NCBI RefSeq assembly: GCF_023008405.1
Contig: NZ_CP095376.1
Span: 9,218,501-9,282,500, forward strand
Source of the DNA: Amycolatopsis sp. FBCC-B4732
Lineage (GTDB): Bacteria; Actinomycetota; Actinomycetes; Mycobacteriales; Pseudonocardiaceae
Direction of reading: 5' to 3'
Length of the DNA: 64,000 nt
The position numbers and the translations under genes were made by a program. Shown in pieces: positions 46,730-55,454 of the stretch. Under the pieces are notes generated by a model. The model was not told the DNA's origin. It saw only the letters and a program-made list of their open reading frames with translations, and searched no databases. How positions within the stretch are numbered: position 1 is the stretch's first letter; each line of letters opens with the position of its first letter.

Positions 46730-46746
46730 GCTGTCAGCTTGCTGTC
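46730..46746. promoter_or_regulatory. SARP-like direct repeats
   Basis: GCTGTCA and GCTGTCC start at 46730 and 46741, exactly 11 bp (one helical turn) apart, 12 bases upstream of the SARP-type gene start. SARP proteins bind heptamer direct repeats with this spacing, so autoregulation is possible. Confidence 0.5.
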
Positions 46747-46866
46747 CTCTTTTGACATCGCGCAATCGGCCGTCAGGGTTTCGAAAATCCGCATTTCTTG
46801 CACGTTCGGTACACGCGCGCTTGCCAGGCTTCGCCCGGTCGAATCAGGGGTGAAGGAGAAACGGAT

Positions 46867-47460
46867 ATGGGGTCCGACGTGTTGCCGTGTTACATAGCGT
46901 GCGACGTCTCGCTTTCGATGGCCGACCACATCGACGAGCTGAACGCGGGCTTGCGCGAGTTCCGCGGCGCGGTCCACGCGTCGTTGCTGGACCGGGTGCT
47001 CTGCAGCGTGATCGGCTTCGGCGCCGCGCCTTCCCTGGTCCAGAGCCTGTTGCCGATGGACGAGCTGGCCGAGCTCCCCCCACCGGGCCCGTCCGCCGGC
47101 ACGGACTTCGGCCCGGTGTTCACGTTCCTGCGCACGGCGATCGAGTCCGACGCGCGGGCGCTGGCGGCCCACCGCGTCCACGTCCACCGCCCCCTGGTGT
47201 TCTTCCTGTCCGACGGCCAGCCGACGGACCCGGTGACCTGGCCCGCGGCCTTCTCTTCGCTCGCCGATCCTTCGTGGGCCGACCGCCCCCGAATGGTGGC
47301 GTACGGCGTGGGCGACGCGGACGAAGCGGCGTTGAGCCGCATCGGCACGTTCCGTTGCTACCTGGGCCGCGACGGCATCCGCCTGGGAAAGGCCCTGATC
47401 GCCGCGGTGATGCACGTTCTGTCCACTTCTCGTCCACCGGGCGATCGCACGCTGTCCTGA
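46867..47460 (+). CDS. vWA domain protein (TerY/YegL-like)
   Basis: A 197-residue von Willebrand A domain with the MIDAS motif DVSLSM near residue 14 (DxSxS), and the Thr/Asp of the later loops in GTDFGPVF and LVFFLSDGQPTDPVTW. Ends soon after the last helix; no membrane segment. Such stand-alone cytosolic vWA proteins (TerY type) work with kinases, phosphatases or metal-stress proteins. ATG behind GGAG. It is followed after 39 bases by an uncharacterised gene on the same strand. Confidence 0.88.
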   Translation: MGSDVLPCYIACDVSLSMADHIDELNAGLREFRGAVHASLLDRVLCSVIGFGAAPSLVQSLLPMDELAELPPPGPSAGTDFGPVFTFLRTAIESDARALAAHRVHVHRPLVFFLSDGQPTDPVTWPAAFSSLADPSWADRPRMVAYGVGDADEAALSRIGTFRCYLGRDGIRLGKALIAAVMHVLSTSRPPGDRTLS

Positions 47461-47499
47461 AGGGGGTGACCCGCCATGGAGACGCACTGAAGGAGAACG

Positions 47500-48420
47500 A
47501 TGGTGGAGCGCGCGGAGCTGATCCAGGAGCTGAAGACGCTGCGCAAGGGCCGAGGCCTGGCGGGCCGGGTGGACGACCGAGTGGGGCCTTTTTTGAGGAC
47601 GGCGTGCTCAGTGTCCGAGGGCGACGGAATGGTGGCGATCCGCGAGAAGGTCTCAGGCCGGCTGTCATCGCTGGCTTCACACCTCCCGGAGGATCTCCGG
47701 GTAGCGGCATTGGCGGCCTTCGCGATCTCGACGGAGGCCCGCCACCCGCTGTACCAGGACCGGGTCAGATGGGCGGCTTCCCTCCTGGACCGAGACCCGC
47801 GGACGGTCCGCCGTCGCGTGGACGAGGCGATCGAGGTCCTGGCGGAGCTGGCTTCTTCTTCGCCCTCTCCCGCGCTGTCACCGGACAGCTGGCACACGGC
47901 GTCCCTTTCGGTGTCCCTGGTGCTGGACCAGGGGGCGCCGTTGGTCCTCGAGCAACGTCGAATCGTGGCCGATCGGGACGGTCTCACCTCCCTGGACCTG
48001 GCGGTTTCCCTCCCGGCCGGCCGCCGCGACGTCTCGGCGACGGTGCTGTACGGCGGACGTCTGGTGGACCGCGGGATGGAGGCGTCGGACCGCTGGGGCT
48101 TCGCCCTTGCCTTGCCGCGCCCGTTGACCCGAGGGGAGTCCTGGGAGTCCTCGGTGCTGTTCCGGCTGTCGTCGCCTTCGGCGTTGCACCCGCACATGGT
48201 GTGCGTCCCGCGCCAGCCATGCGAGTCCTTCGACCTGCGGGTGCGGTTCGACGGCCAGCCGGAGGTCCGGGTACTGGAGGGAGCATTCCAGCGGGACGTC
48301 TCGGACCCGGCTTACCGCGGTCGCCCGCACGCGGTCGACCCCTCGGGGGAGATCCACCTGCGCTTCCAGCGTCTGACTCCAGGCCTGGCGTATGGGGCTC
48401 GGTGGTCGGAGCAGCTGTGA
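47500..48420 (+). CDS. Uncharacterised protein, vWA-operon partner
   Basis: 306 residues, not recognised. The first 115 are helical and basic (AELIQELKTLRKGRGLAGRV ... RVRWAASLLDRDPRTVRRRVDEAIEVLAELA) and look like an actinobacterial HTH-like N-terminus found on several unrelated proteins. From about 130 on it is beta-rich (SWHTASLSVSLVLDQG; LEQRRIVADRDGLTSLDLAVSLP). No signal peptide, membrane helix or catalytic motif. It lies 39 bases after the vWA gene and probably forms a two-gene operon. It could be a regulator or adaptor reading the vWA protein. Confidence 0.75.
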   Translation: MVERAELIQELKTLRKGRGLAGRVDDRVGPFLRTACSVSEGDGMVAIREKVSGRLSSLASHLPEDLRVAALAAFAISTEARHPLYQDRVRWAASLLDRDPRTVRRRVDEAIEVLAELASSSPSPALSPDSWHTASLSVSLVLDQGAPLVLEQRRIVADRDGLTSLDLAVSLPAGRRDVSATVLYGGRLVDRGMEASDRWGFALALPRPLTRGESWESSVLFRLSSPSALHPHMVCVPRQPCESFDLRVRFDGQPEVRVLEGAFQRDVSDPAYRGRPHAVDPSGEIHLRFQRLTPGLAYGARWSEQL

Positions 48421-48547
48421 ACAACTGACGGTCTTCGGTTCAGAGTCTCGCTCGAACGGTGGTATGAGCGGCGGCAAATTTTGCTCCTGTTGCCGAAGTG
48501 AATAAAGAGAAAACGGTGGGGACGCTGCGTGATTGCCGACGATCTAT

Positions 48548-48588
48548 CTCTTACCCGTTTGGTCCGGTGACACTGGATCTAGTAAGAG
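48548..48588. promoter_or_regulatory. Long-spaced inverted repeat before the restriction enzyme gene
   Basis: CTCTTAC (48548) and GTAAGAG (48582) in the A/T-richer leader (about 210 bases without a gene) of the restriction-modification gene. It could be a hairpin or an operator; no further support. Confidence 0.3.
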
Positions 48589-48630
48589 GTTTCTTGAGTA
48601 TGGACTGGACTGATCCAGGGAGGTGGGGCA

Positions 48631-51600
48631 TTGCGTCGAGATCGGGGATACGCGGCGCCGAACGGCGCACCTGCATTGGAAGTGGTGATCTCGGACTTCG
48701 GTCGTGCGGTGACTCGGAAACTTCTGACCGGCCACGGTTCCCGGGAAGATCACTTGCGCGGACCGTTCGAGAAGATGCTCAATGCCATCGCGGAAAGCGT
48801 CGGGTTGCCGGTCACGGTCATCGGCGAGACACGCTTGCCGGATCTCTCCCTTCGCCCGGACTACGCGATCGACGTGGCCGGAGCCCGGGTCGGTTACGTC
48901 GAGTTGAAGAAGCCCGGGCACGGAGTGCCGGGTACCTGGTCGAGGCCGTCGCCGCACGACAAGAAGCAATGGGAAAAGTTTCAGCTTCTGCCGAACGTGC
49001 TCTACAGCGATGGCGAGCAGTTCGCGCGCTACGAGTTCGGCAAACTGCGGGGCGAAGTCGCCCTCTTGGCGCCCGGTATCGACCGCGCGGGCGATAAGTT
49101 GCATGCTCAGAGTGGCGCCTTCGCTCGAGTCATGACCGATTTCCTGCTCTGGGAGCCGGAGCGGCCACGGTCGCTGAACGATCTCGTGCGACTGACGTCG
49201 AACCTCTGCCGGCTCCTCCGAGACGACGTCGCCGTCGAGTTGGACCGCGAGCGGGCTGGGCGTGCTCGGCACCAGACGTTCAGCGCGCTGGCCATGGATT
49301 GGCGCCAGGTGCTGTTCCCGAATCTGACCGATGTCCAGTTCGCGGACCAGTACGCGCAGACGATCACGTTCGCCTTGCTGTTGGCCAGGGTCGAAGGGGT
49401 GAGCTTTCCGGGGCGCTCGATCGGTGAGATCGCGCGGTTGCTGGGAAAGAAGCATTCGTTGATGGGGCGCGCTCTCACGGTGCTGACCGACCAAGCCGAG
49501 GAAGAGCTGAGCATCGCACTCACTACGATGATCAGGGTGCTCAGTGTCGTCGACTGGGCGGAGTTCCCGGACGACTCCTACTCGATGTTGTACGAGAACT
49601 TCCTCGACAACTACGATTCGTCGCTCCGCCGCAAGAGCGGGGTCTACTACACCCCGGCGGCACTGGTTTCCTTCACCACCCGCTTCGTGGACGAACTGCT
49701 CCGGACGCGACTCGGGCGCCGGCTCGGGTTCGCCGAACGAGACGTCATCGTCGTCGATCCGGCAATGGGAACCGGAAGCTTCCTCGCGGAGGTCGTCAAC
49801 ACGGTCGCCGCGACCATCGACGCGGAAGAGGGACCGGGCGCGGTCGCCCCGCACCTGCGAGAACTCGCACGCCGGCTGATCGGCTTCGAGAACCAGGCCG
49901 CCCCGTACGCGGTCGCCGAACTGCGGGTGCACAGCCTGCTGAAGAAACGGCACCGGGCCGAGGTCCCCCACAGCGAGCGCCGCTTCCTCGCCGACACGTT
50001 GGACGACCCGGACGCGCAAACGCTGCCGCTGGGAAAGATGTACGAAGCGATCGACCGTTCGCGGCGCGGCGCCAACCAAGTGAAGCGGGAAGAGCCTGTG
50101 ATGGTGGTGATCGGCAACCCACCTTTCGCCGACAAGTCCGGCGGTACCGCCCCGTGGATCGAAAATTCAGGAGCGGGCCGCGCCGCTCCGGGTTTGAAGG
50201 CCTTCCGAAAATCTGGCAACGGGCGTCGTGAGTACGTCCTGTCGAACAAATACGTCTACTTCTGGCGTTGGGCGACCTGGAAGGCGTTCGAGGCCCATCC
50301 GGGCCATCCATCCGGCGTGGTCGCCTTCGTCTGCTCCGCGGGCTTCTTGGCGGGACCGGGGTTCGCGGGTATGCGCGAGTACCTCCGCCGGACGGCGGAC
50401 GAAGGCTGGATCGTAGACCTCACTCCTGAGGGGCATCAGCCTCCTATGAACACCAGGTTCTTCCGCGAGAATCAGCAACCGATCTGCGTCGCGGTGTTCA
50501 TCCGGCGGGGTGGCCCGGACCCGGACGTTCCCGCTCGGGTGCATCGCACGTTGGTCAAGGGGACCGTCGAGCAAAAGGTGGACGCACTGGCTTGCCTGAT
50601 GACTGGTGATGCGCGTTGGCAGCTTTGCACGAACGCCTGGGATGCGCCGTTCGACATCGGGGAGTCCGGAATCTGGGCTTCCATGCCGACTGTTCCTGAA
50701 CTCATGCCTTGGGCTTTGCCTGGAGTTAAACCGAACCGGACCTGGGTCTACGCGCCGGAGCCGGAGACGTTGTGGGAGCGCTGGAAGGTGTTGGTCCGGG
50801 CGCCTGTGACCGAGAAGTCGACCTTGGTCAAGGAAACACGCGACAGCAAGTTGAACATCGAAAAAGCACAGGTGCGCGGCATGGGTCGACATGTCGGCAC
50901 CATGGGGGCCGAGACAGGGCCGTGTCCTCCGTTGTGTCGCTTGGGGCATAGATCTTTCGATCGGAAATGGGTGATACCGGACAACAGGTTGCACGACACG
51001 CCGCGGCCGCCATTGTGGTACACGCACTCGGACAAACAGATCTTCGTGGTCGAGCAGCATGCGCACCCTGTGACCGCCGGACCGGCCCTGGTCTTTTCCT
51101 CACTGATCCCGGACATGCACTTTCATTCAGGACGCGGCGGCCGGGTGCTTCCGCTGTACCGAGACGCCAAGGTGAACACAGCCAACGTCAGCCCCGGCCT
51201 GCTGGAGCATCTCTCACGGCGGCTGAAATGCATCGTCGCGCCAGAAGACCTGGTCGCTTATCTAGCTGCGGTCGCCGCGCACGATGGCTACACTCGCCGC
51301 TTCGCCGAGGAACTGAAGCAACCCGGGATAAAGATCCCCCTTACGGCCAGTCGATCCCTGTGGCGGGCAGCGGTGAATATCGGGCAGGAAGTGCTGTGGT
51401 TGCACACCTATGGTGAGCGAGGTGTGGACCCCGGCGCCGGGCGCCTGGCGAGTGCGCCTCGCCTGAACGCGGACCGGCCTGCTGTGCGACTCGGCATACC
51501 GGATACCCCGGACCTGATGCCTGAGAAGATTTGGTACGACGAACCAACTCGTTCACTTCACGTCGGCGACGGGATCGTCGCACCGGTTTCGCCCGCTGTG

Positions 51601-51933
51601 ATGGCGTTCGAGGTTTCGGGGATGCCCGTTGTCAAGCATTGGTTCGGGTACCGCAAGAGGCGGCCGGACGGCACCCGCTCGTCGCCGCTCAACGACATCG
51701 TCGCCACGACGTGGACCCCGGCGATGACCACAGAGCTGCTGGACCTACTGAACGTGCTGGAGCGCTGCGTGGCGCTCGCGCCCGAACAGGACAGTCTCTT
51801 GACGAAGATCGTAAGTGGTCCGCTGATAACGGTGGACGATCTCGTATCGTCCGGAGTGCTGCCCGTGCCCAGTTCGGCGACGAAGATGCCCAGACCTGAT
51901 CTCGAAAACGATCTCTTCAGTGAAGCTGACTAG
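48631..51933 (+). CDS. Single-polypeptide restriction-modification enzyme (type ISP/IIG-like)
   Basis: 1100 residues. An N-terminal Mrr-like nuclease has its PD-ExK core in RPDYAIDVAGARVGYVELKK (Asp77, Glu91, Lys93). An adenine methyltransferase follows, with motif I VVDPAMGTGSFLAEV near 375 and catalytic motif IV NPPF near 495. The C-terminal part (about 620-1100) matches the type ISP target-recognition end (TWVYAPEPETLWERW; DNRLHDTPRPPLWYTHSDKQIFVVEQ). No DEAD/helicase domain is visible between nuclease and methylase, so it is closer to a type IIG layout. TTG start behind GGGAGG. Codon use is more A/T-rich than its neighbours and it lies beside tRNA-Arg, which suggests acquisition by transfer. 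Confidence 0.88.
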   Translation: MRRDRGYAAPNGAPALEVVISDFGRAVTRKLLTGHGSREDHLRGPFEKMLNAIAESVGLPVTVIGETRLPDLSLRPDYAIDVAGARVGYVELKKPGHGVPGTWSRPSPHDKKQWEKFQLLPNVLYSDGEQFARYEFGKLRGEVALLAPGIDRAGDKLHAQSGAFARVMTDFLLWEPERPRSLNDLVRLTSNLCRLLRDDVAVELDRERAGRARHQTFSALAMDWRQVLFPNLTDVQFADQYAQTITFALLLARVEGVSFPGRSIGEIARLLGKKHSLMGRALTVLTDQAEEELSIALTTMIRVLSVVDWAEFPDDSYSMLYENFLDNYDSSLRRKSGVYYTPAALVSFTTRFVDELLRTRLGRRLGFAERDVIVVDPAMGTGSFLAEVVNTVAATIDAEEGPGAVAPHLRELARRLIGFENQAAPYAVAELRVHSLLKKRHRAEVPHSERRFLADTLDDPDAQTLPLGKMYEAIDRSRRGANQVKREEPVMVVIGNPPFADKSGGTAPWIENSGAGRAAPGLKAFRKSGNGRREYVLSNKYVYFWRWATWKAFEAHPGHPSGVVAFVCSAGFLAGPGFAGMREYLRRTADEGWIVDLTPEGHQPPMNTRFFRENQQPICVAVFIRRGGPDPDVPARVHRTLVKGTVEQKVDALACLMTGDARWQLCTNAWDAPFDIGESGIWASMPTVPELMPWALPGVKPNRTWVYAPEPETLWERWKVLVRAPVTEKSTLVKETRDSKLNIEKAQVRGMGRHVGTMGAETGPCPPLCRLGHRSFDRKWVIPDNRLHDTPRPPLWYTHSDKQIFVVEQHAHPVTAGPALVFSSLIPDMHFHSGRGGRVLPLYRDAKVNTANVSPGLLEHLSRRLKCIVAPEDLVAYLAAVAAHDGYTRRFAEELKQPGIKIPLTASRSLWRAAVNIGQEVLWLHTYGERGVDPGAGRLASAPRLNADRPAVRLGIPDTPDLMPEKIWYDEPTRSLHVGDGIVAPVSPAVMAFEVSGMPVVKHWFGYRKRRPDGTRSSPLNDIVATTWTPAMTTELLDLLNVLERCVALAPEQDSLLTKIVSGPLITVDDLVSSGVLPVPSSATKMPRPDLENDLFSEAD

Positions 51934-51974
51934 ATCGTCGGATCTCGCGACGGGGGAGAGTGTCCCCAGTTTAG

Positions 51975-52047
51975 TGCCCCCGGCAGGATTCGAACCTGCG
52001 ACACCCGCTTTAGGAGAGCGGTGCTCTATCCCCTGAGCTACGAGGGC
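51975..52047 (-). tRNA. tRNA-Arg (anticodon CCU)
   Basis: A complete 73-base cloverleaf on the minus strand. Acceptor GCCCTCG/CGGGGGC (one G:U) with discriminator A; D-arm GCTC/GAGC; anticodon stem CCGCT/AGCGG with loop CTCCTAA (anticodon CCT, reads AGG); T-arm GCAGG-TTCGAAT-CCTGC. CCA is not encoded. Its 3' end faces the restriction-modification gene. Confidence 0.97.
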
Positions 52048-52199
52048 TTGCGTACCTCGGGCAGCCTACCCGACATGCGGTACGAGGACAGCAAGGCCCG
52101 CAGGTGGGCGAACACCAGGCCGCTGGGAGTGGCCAGCCCAGCCGTTGCCCCGCTGCTCCCGGTACGGCTTCCGTCACTACCTTGTCGCCATGCGACGAG

Positions 52200-54230
52200 A
52201 TGGGATCCGGAGTGCGAACCTACTACGACCAGGACGACCACGAAGGTTACGAAGCTGGTCAGGACCTCCTGGTCCGGCGGTTCACCGTCTGGGCCGAAGC
52301 GCAGGGCCGTGAGATCGACCCCTACGCCGTGATCTCGGCGCTCCAGTTCCGGCACACCTCGATCGACGGGCGGCTGGCCTACTGGACCGGCGAGCTGGTC
52401 AAGGCCTTCCTGCTGACGTACGTGCCGCGCACGCTCTCGGCCACCGCCGCCGACGCCGTTCTCGTGCCCGAAACGCTGCAGCTCTTCCTCCGCTACCTGC
52501 ACGAGACCGGTCTGGAAGATCCCATGGGCGAGCCCCCGGCGGATCTTGAGGGGGCGGTTGCCAAGGCGGCCGCCGAGTTCCCGGCCGCGATGGCCGATGA
52601 ACGCAACTTCGGTGTCGGCAAGTACTGGGTCATGACCGCCCTCCGGAACGGTGTCGACGCTGAGGATTCGGACGCCTTGAACGCCTTCCTCGCCGAGGTG
52701 CGCGAGGGGAAGCACGCCTACGACGGCGAACTCCTCGCGGAAATCGCCGCCCGGCATGCGAGCGAGCAGCCCGAACGCGCTCTTCCCCAACTGCCGGTCT
52801 CGTTGCCTCCGGATTCGGAGCTCAAAGCCGCGGCGGAGCGCTCTTCGCTCGTGATCAAGCTCCGGAAGTTCGTCGAGTGGGTGGGTGACGGCCGGGTGCT
52901 GACCGGGACCGGTGCCCTCAAGCTCGCCGACGCCCGTGAGCTGGTGTCGCTGCTGGACACCGGCGACGCCTTCGAACGAGACCTCGGCGGCGAGGTCCAG
53001 ACCGTGCGCAGCAGTGCCGACCTGCCCAACCTCGCCATCCTGTTCGAACTGGCCAAACGCGCGCGGCTGGTGCGGGTGGTCAAGGGCAAGCTGGTGCGCG
53101 TGGCGAAGGCGGCGCCGCTGGTCAAGGATGCGCTCGCCTTATGGACAGCCGCGTTCGACGCGGTCCCCGAACCGGGCCTGCTGGTCAAGGACAGCGGTTG
53201 GGCACCGGGCTACGCCTTGTTGCTCGACGAGAACCTCGACATCGTGCTGCCGGACGTGCTCAACACGATCTACGGCATGCCGGAGCCGGTTCCCGTGGTC
53301 CGGCTTGCCGAGACTGTGTGGCTGGCCTGTACCGAGGGCTACTACCTCGATCTCGAACCGTCGATGGAGCCGCTGTGGCGGGACGGCCTCGCGGGTGAAT
53401 TTCGTCGGCTGCTCACGAAGCTGGCCGAGTTCGGCGCTGCCGAGCTGACCGTGGGACCGCCCGACCCGATGTTCAGCATGGATCTGGTGCCGGAGAACCC
53501 CGAACTCCCACCGGACGTCCAGGACCGCTTGCGGGTCGCGCTCGAGGCCCCGTCGGTCGATCTGGTCACCCTCACCCCACTGGCCACCCGGGCCGTCCGG
53601 GCCCGGCTGCTGCGGGAAGGCCGGTTCGCGCCCTTGGTGGGTGAGCTCGCCGCCGCAACTCCCGCGGCAATGCTGGGCGTGGTCGCGGAGCACTACAGCG
53701 AAGACGAGGCCGCGGCGGAGATCACCGGGTGGCTTGCCGCGCACGGTGGCCGGGGTGCGGGACTGCCGTTGCTGCTGGACGCAGTCCGCGAGTGTCCGTT
53801 CCGCACACGGGCGTCCGTCATGCTCGAGATTCTCACCGGCTCCCTGCCGGACGGTGAGGCGGTGCTGCACGACCTGCGCACCGACCCGGCCTTGGGACCG
53901 ATCGCGACACAATTGCTGGTGGAGCGCGGCGAGCTGGCTCTCGAAGGCCTCGACCAACGCGAGGCCCTGCTCGGGATGGCCGAGCAGTTCCTCGTCCTGC
54001 TGGAGACGGCCGGACCGGAAGCGACGGCTGCGACGCTGACCGAGGTGCCCGACGACGAACGCGCGCACCTGGCGGAAGCGATCCTCGGTTCGGGCCACCC
54101 GGATCGCGAGGGGCTCGCCGAACTGGCCGAAGTGTTCGAGCAGGTTCGGCCGGTCCGCAACGTACATCCGCTGGGAGGTTTGACGCGGTCTCGCGGTGCC
54201 AAGGGAAAGAGCAGGAAACGCCGCAGGTGA
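52200..54230 (+). CDS. Large uncharacterised protein
   Basis: 676 residues, not recognised. Largely helical, acidic, with a very basic C-terminal end (SRGAKGKSRKRRR). The N-terminal part (about 1-130) may be a small helical domain (LVRRFTVWAEAQGREIDPYAVISALQFR). The middle (about 220-470) reads like repeated winged-helix units (LADARELVSLLDTG; LPNLAILFELAKRARLVRVVKGKLVRVAK). The end has HEAT-like helices. No signal peptide or membrane helix. ATG at 52200; GTG at 52212 is possible. The tRNA on the other strand is at its 5' side. The basic tail suggests nucleic-acid or membrane binding (inference). Confidence 0.75.
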   Translation: MGSGVRTYYDQDDHEGYEAGQDLLVRRFTVWAEAQGREIDPYAVISALQFRHTSIDGRLAYWTGELVKAFLLTYVPRTLSATAADAVLVPETLQLFLRYLHETGLEDPMGEPPADLEGAVAKAAAEFPAAMADERNFGVGKYWVMTALRNGVDAEDSDALNAFLAEVREGKHAYDGELLAEIAARHASEQPERALPQLPVSLPPDSELKAAAERSSLVIKLRKFVEWVGDGRVLTGTGALKLADARELVSLLDTGDAFERDLGGEVQTVRSSADLPNLAILFELAKRARLVRVVKGKLVRVAKAAPLVKDALALWTAAFDAVPEPGLLVKDSGWAPGYALLLDENLDIVLPDVLNTIYGMPEPVPVVRLAETVWLACTEGYYLDLEPSMEPLWRDGLAGEFRRLLTKLAEFGAAELTVGPPDPMFSMDLVPENPELPPDVQDRLRVALEAPSVDLVTLTPLATRAVRARLLREGRFAPLVGELAAATPAAMLGVVAEHYSEDEAAAEITGWLAAHGGRGAGLPLLLDAVRECPFRTRASVMLEILTGSLPDGEAVLHDLRTDPALGPIATQLLVERGELALEGLDQREALLGMAEQFLVLLETAGPEATAATLTEVPDDERAHLAEAILGSGHPDREGLAELAEVFEQVRPVRNVHPLGGLTRSRGAKGKSRKRRR

Positions 54231-54276
54231 GCCGAGTTTCTGGTGAGGCACAACCGGTCTCGGTAGCGTGCCCGGC

Positions 54277-54576
54277 ATGGGCACGAAGAGCGAGCGGCGG
54301 GCAGCTCGTGAGAAGGTCGCCGCCTACCACGAGGCGCGGCTCGCCGAGTTGGTCGAGAGGGTCGGAGAGGCTGTTGATCGACACCGGGCCGGCGAACTGG
54401 ATGCTTTCGAGGTCGACGAGGTGATCCACCAGTACCACCGCGCCGCCCGAAAGCTGTGGACATTCTGCGAGCTGTCCGGTTCGCACGCCGAGATCACCGC
54501 GCACACCATTCAGCGCGTGGCTGACGAGGGCGAGACCATCGATTGGTGGCAACGAGGCGAGGCACGTCGCCGGTGA
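54277..54576 (+). CDS. Small helical uncharacterised protein
   Basis: 99 residues, charged and helical throughout (KSERRAAREKVAAYHEARLAELVERVGEAV; DEVIHQYHRAARKLWTFCEL; ending IDWWQRGEARRR). No signal peptide. It follows the 676-residue protein gene by 46 bases. GTG at 54268 is an alternative start. Role unknown; a coiled-coil adaptor is possible. Confidence 0.7.
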   Translation: MGTKSERRAAREKVAAYHEARLAELVERVGEAVDRHRAGELDAFEVDEVIHQYHRAARKLWTFCELSGSHAEITAHTIQRVADEGETIDWWQRGEARRR

Positions 54577-54685
54577 TCCCCGGCGGGCGGCCCGACCTAC
54601 GTCGTCACCCAGGTGAGTGGTTCTCCTGGCGTTCGAGACAAGCTGGTACACCCCGCCGGACAGCCCACTGCGCCTGACCTGGACG

Positions 54686-54705
54686 GACCAGTCGGTCACC
54701 TGGTC
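54686..54705. promoter_or_regulatory. Inverted repeat upstream of the orphan response regulator
   Basis: GACCAG-N8-CTGGTC, about 90 bases before the response-regulator start in a 221-base gene-free stretch. A LuxR/NarL-type or other dimeric regulator could bind it. Nothing else was recognised in this stretch. Confidence 0.35.
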
Positions 54706-54797
54706 GTGTCTGGTTTCGAACTGCTGAACAACAGTAGGTAACCTTCGTTAACGGGACGCGGGGAGCCGCCTCCTACTGGCTGTTGCGGAGGGCTTCG

Positions 54798-55451
54798 TTG
54801 ATCAAGCTCATGTTCGCCGACGACGAGGAACTGGTGCGCTCGGGGCTGCGCGCGATGATGTCCGGGGCCCAGGACATCGAGATCGTGGGCGAAGCCTCCG
54901 ACGGCAGATCCGCGGTCGAGGTCGCCCGTCGATATCACCCGGACGTTGCCCTGCTCGACATCAAGATGCGGGCCCCCGACGACGGCATTCGCGCGCTCAG
55001 GGCCATCCTTGCGCTCCCCGATCCGCCCACCGTGGCCATGCTGACCACCTTCGACATCGACGAGTACGTCAGCCTCGCGCTGCGGCTCGGGGCCAACGGC
55101 TTCCTGCTCAAGGACATCGATCCCGCCGCTCTGCTGCGGGCGGTCCGGGACCTCGCGCGAGGGGGTGCCGTCCTCGATCCCGGCGTCGCCGCTCGGATGG
55201 TTCAGTCGCATCGGGACGAACAACGTGCCGCTCAGCCCGCGCGGAAGCTGCTCGCCTCGCTGTCCGAACGGGAACGTGAAGTCGTCGCGCTGATCGGCCA
55301 AGGGCTGAGCAACGCCGAGATCGGGGGGCGGCTCCACCTGTCCGAAGCCACCGTCAAGGGGTACGTCTCCGCCGTGCTCTCCAAGATCGGGGCCGCGAAC
55401 CGGGTGCAGGCCGCGCTGCTGGCCTACCGCGGTGGGCTGCTCGACCAGTAG
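54798..55451 (+). CDS. Orphan NarL/LuxR-type response regulator
   Basis: 217 residues. Receiver domain with acidic FADDEE, phospho-acceptor Asp54 (VALLDIKMRAPDDGI) and Lys in FLLKDID. The LuxR HTH is LSEREREVVALIGQGLSNAEIGGRLHLSEATVKGYVSAVLSKIGAANRVQAALLAY. TTG at 54798 is chosen because GGAGGG lies five bases before it; a TTG at 54783 is also in frame. No kinase gene is adjacent. It is followed after three bases by a TRIC-type channel gene, so they form an operon. Confidence 0.9.
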   Translation: MIKLMFADDEELVRSGLRAMMSGAQDIEIVGEASDGRSAVEVARRYHPDVALLDIKMRAPDDGIRALRAILALPDPPTVAMLTTFDIDEYVSLALRLGANGFLLKDIDPAALLRAVRDLARGGAVLDPGVAARMVQSHRDEQRAAQPARKLLASLSEREREVVALIGQGLSNAEIGGRLHLSEATVKGYVSAVLSKIGAANRVQAALLAYRGGLLDQ

Positions 55452-55454
55452 ACC

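Noticed and set aside
48498..49097. 199-codon plus-strand frame at the start of the restriction enzyme gene
   Set aside because: Overlaps the real gene in another frame, and its sequence is Arg/Gly-rich shadow-like.
51934..52100. Integration (att) site at the tRNA 3' end
   Set aside because: No second copy of the tRNA 3' segment and no integrase gene were found in the window.
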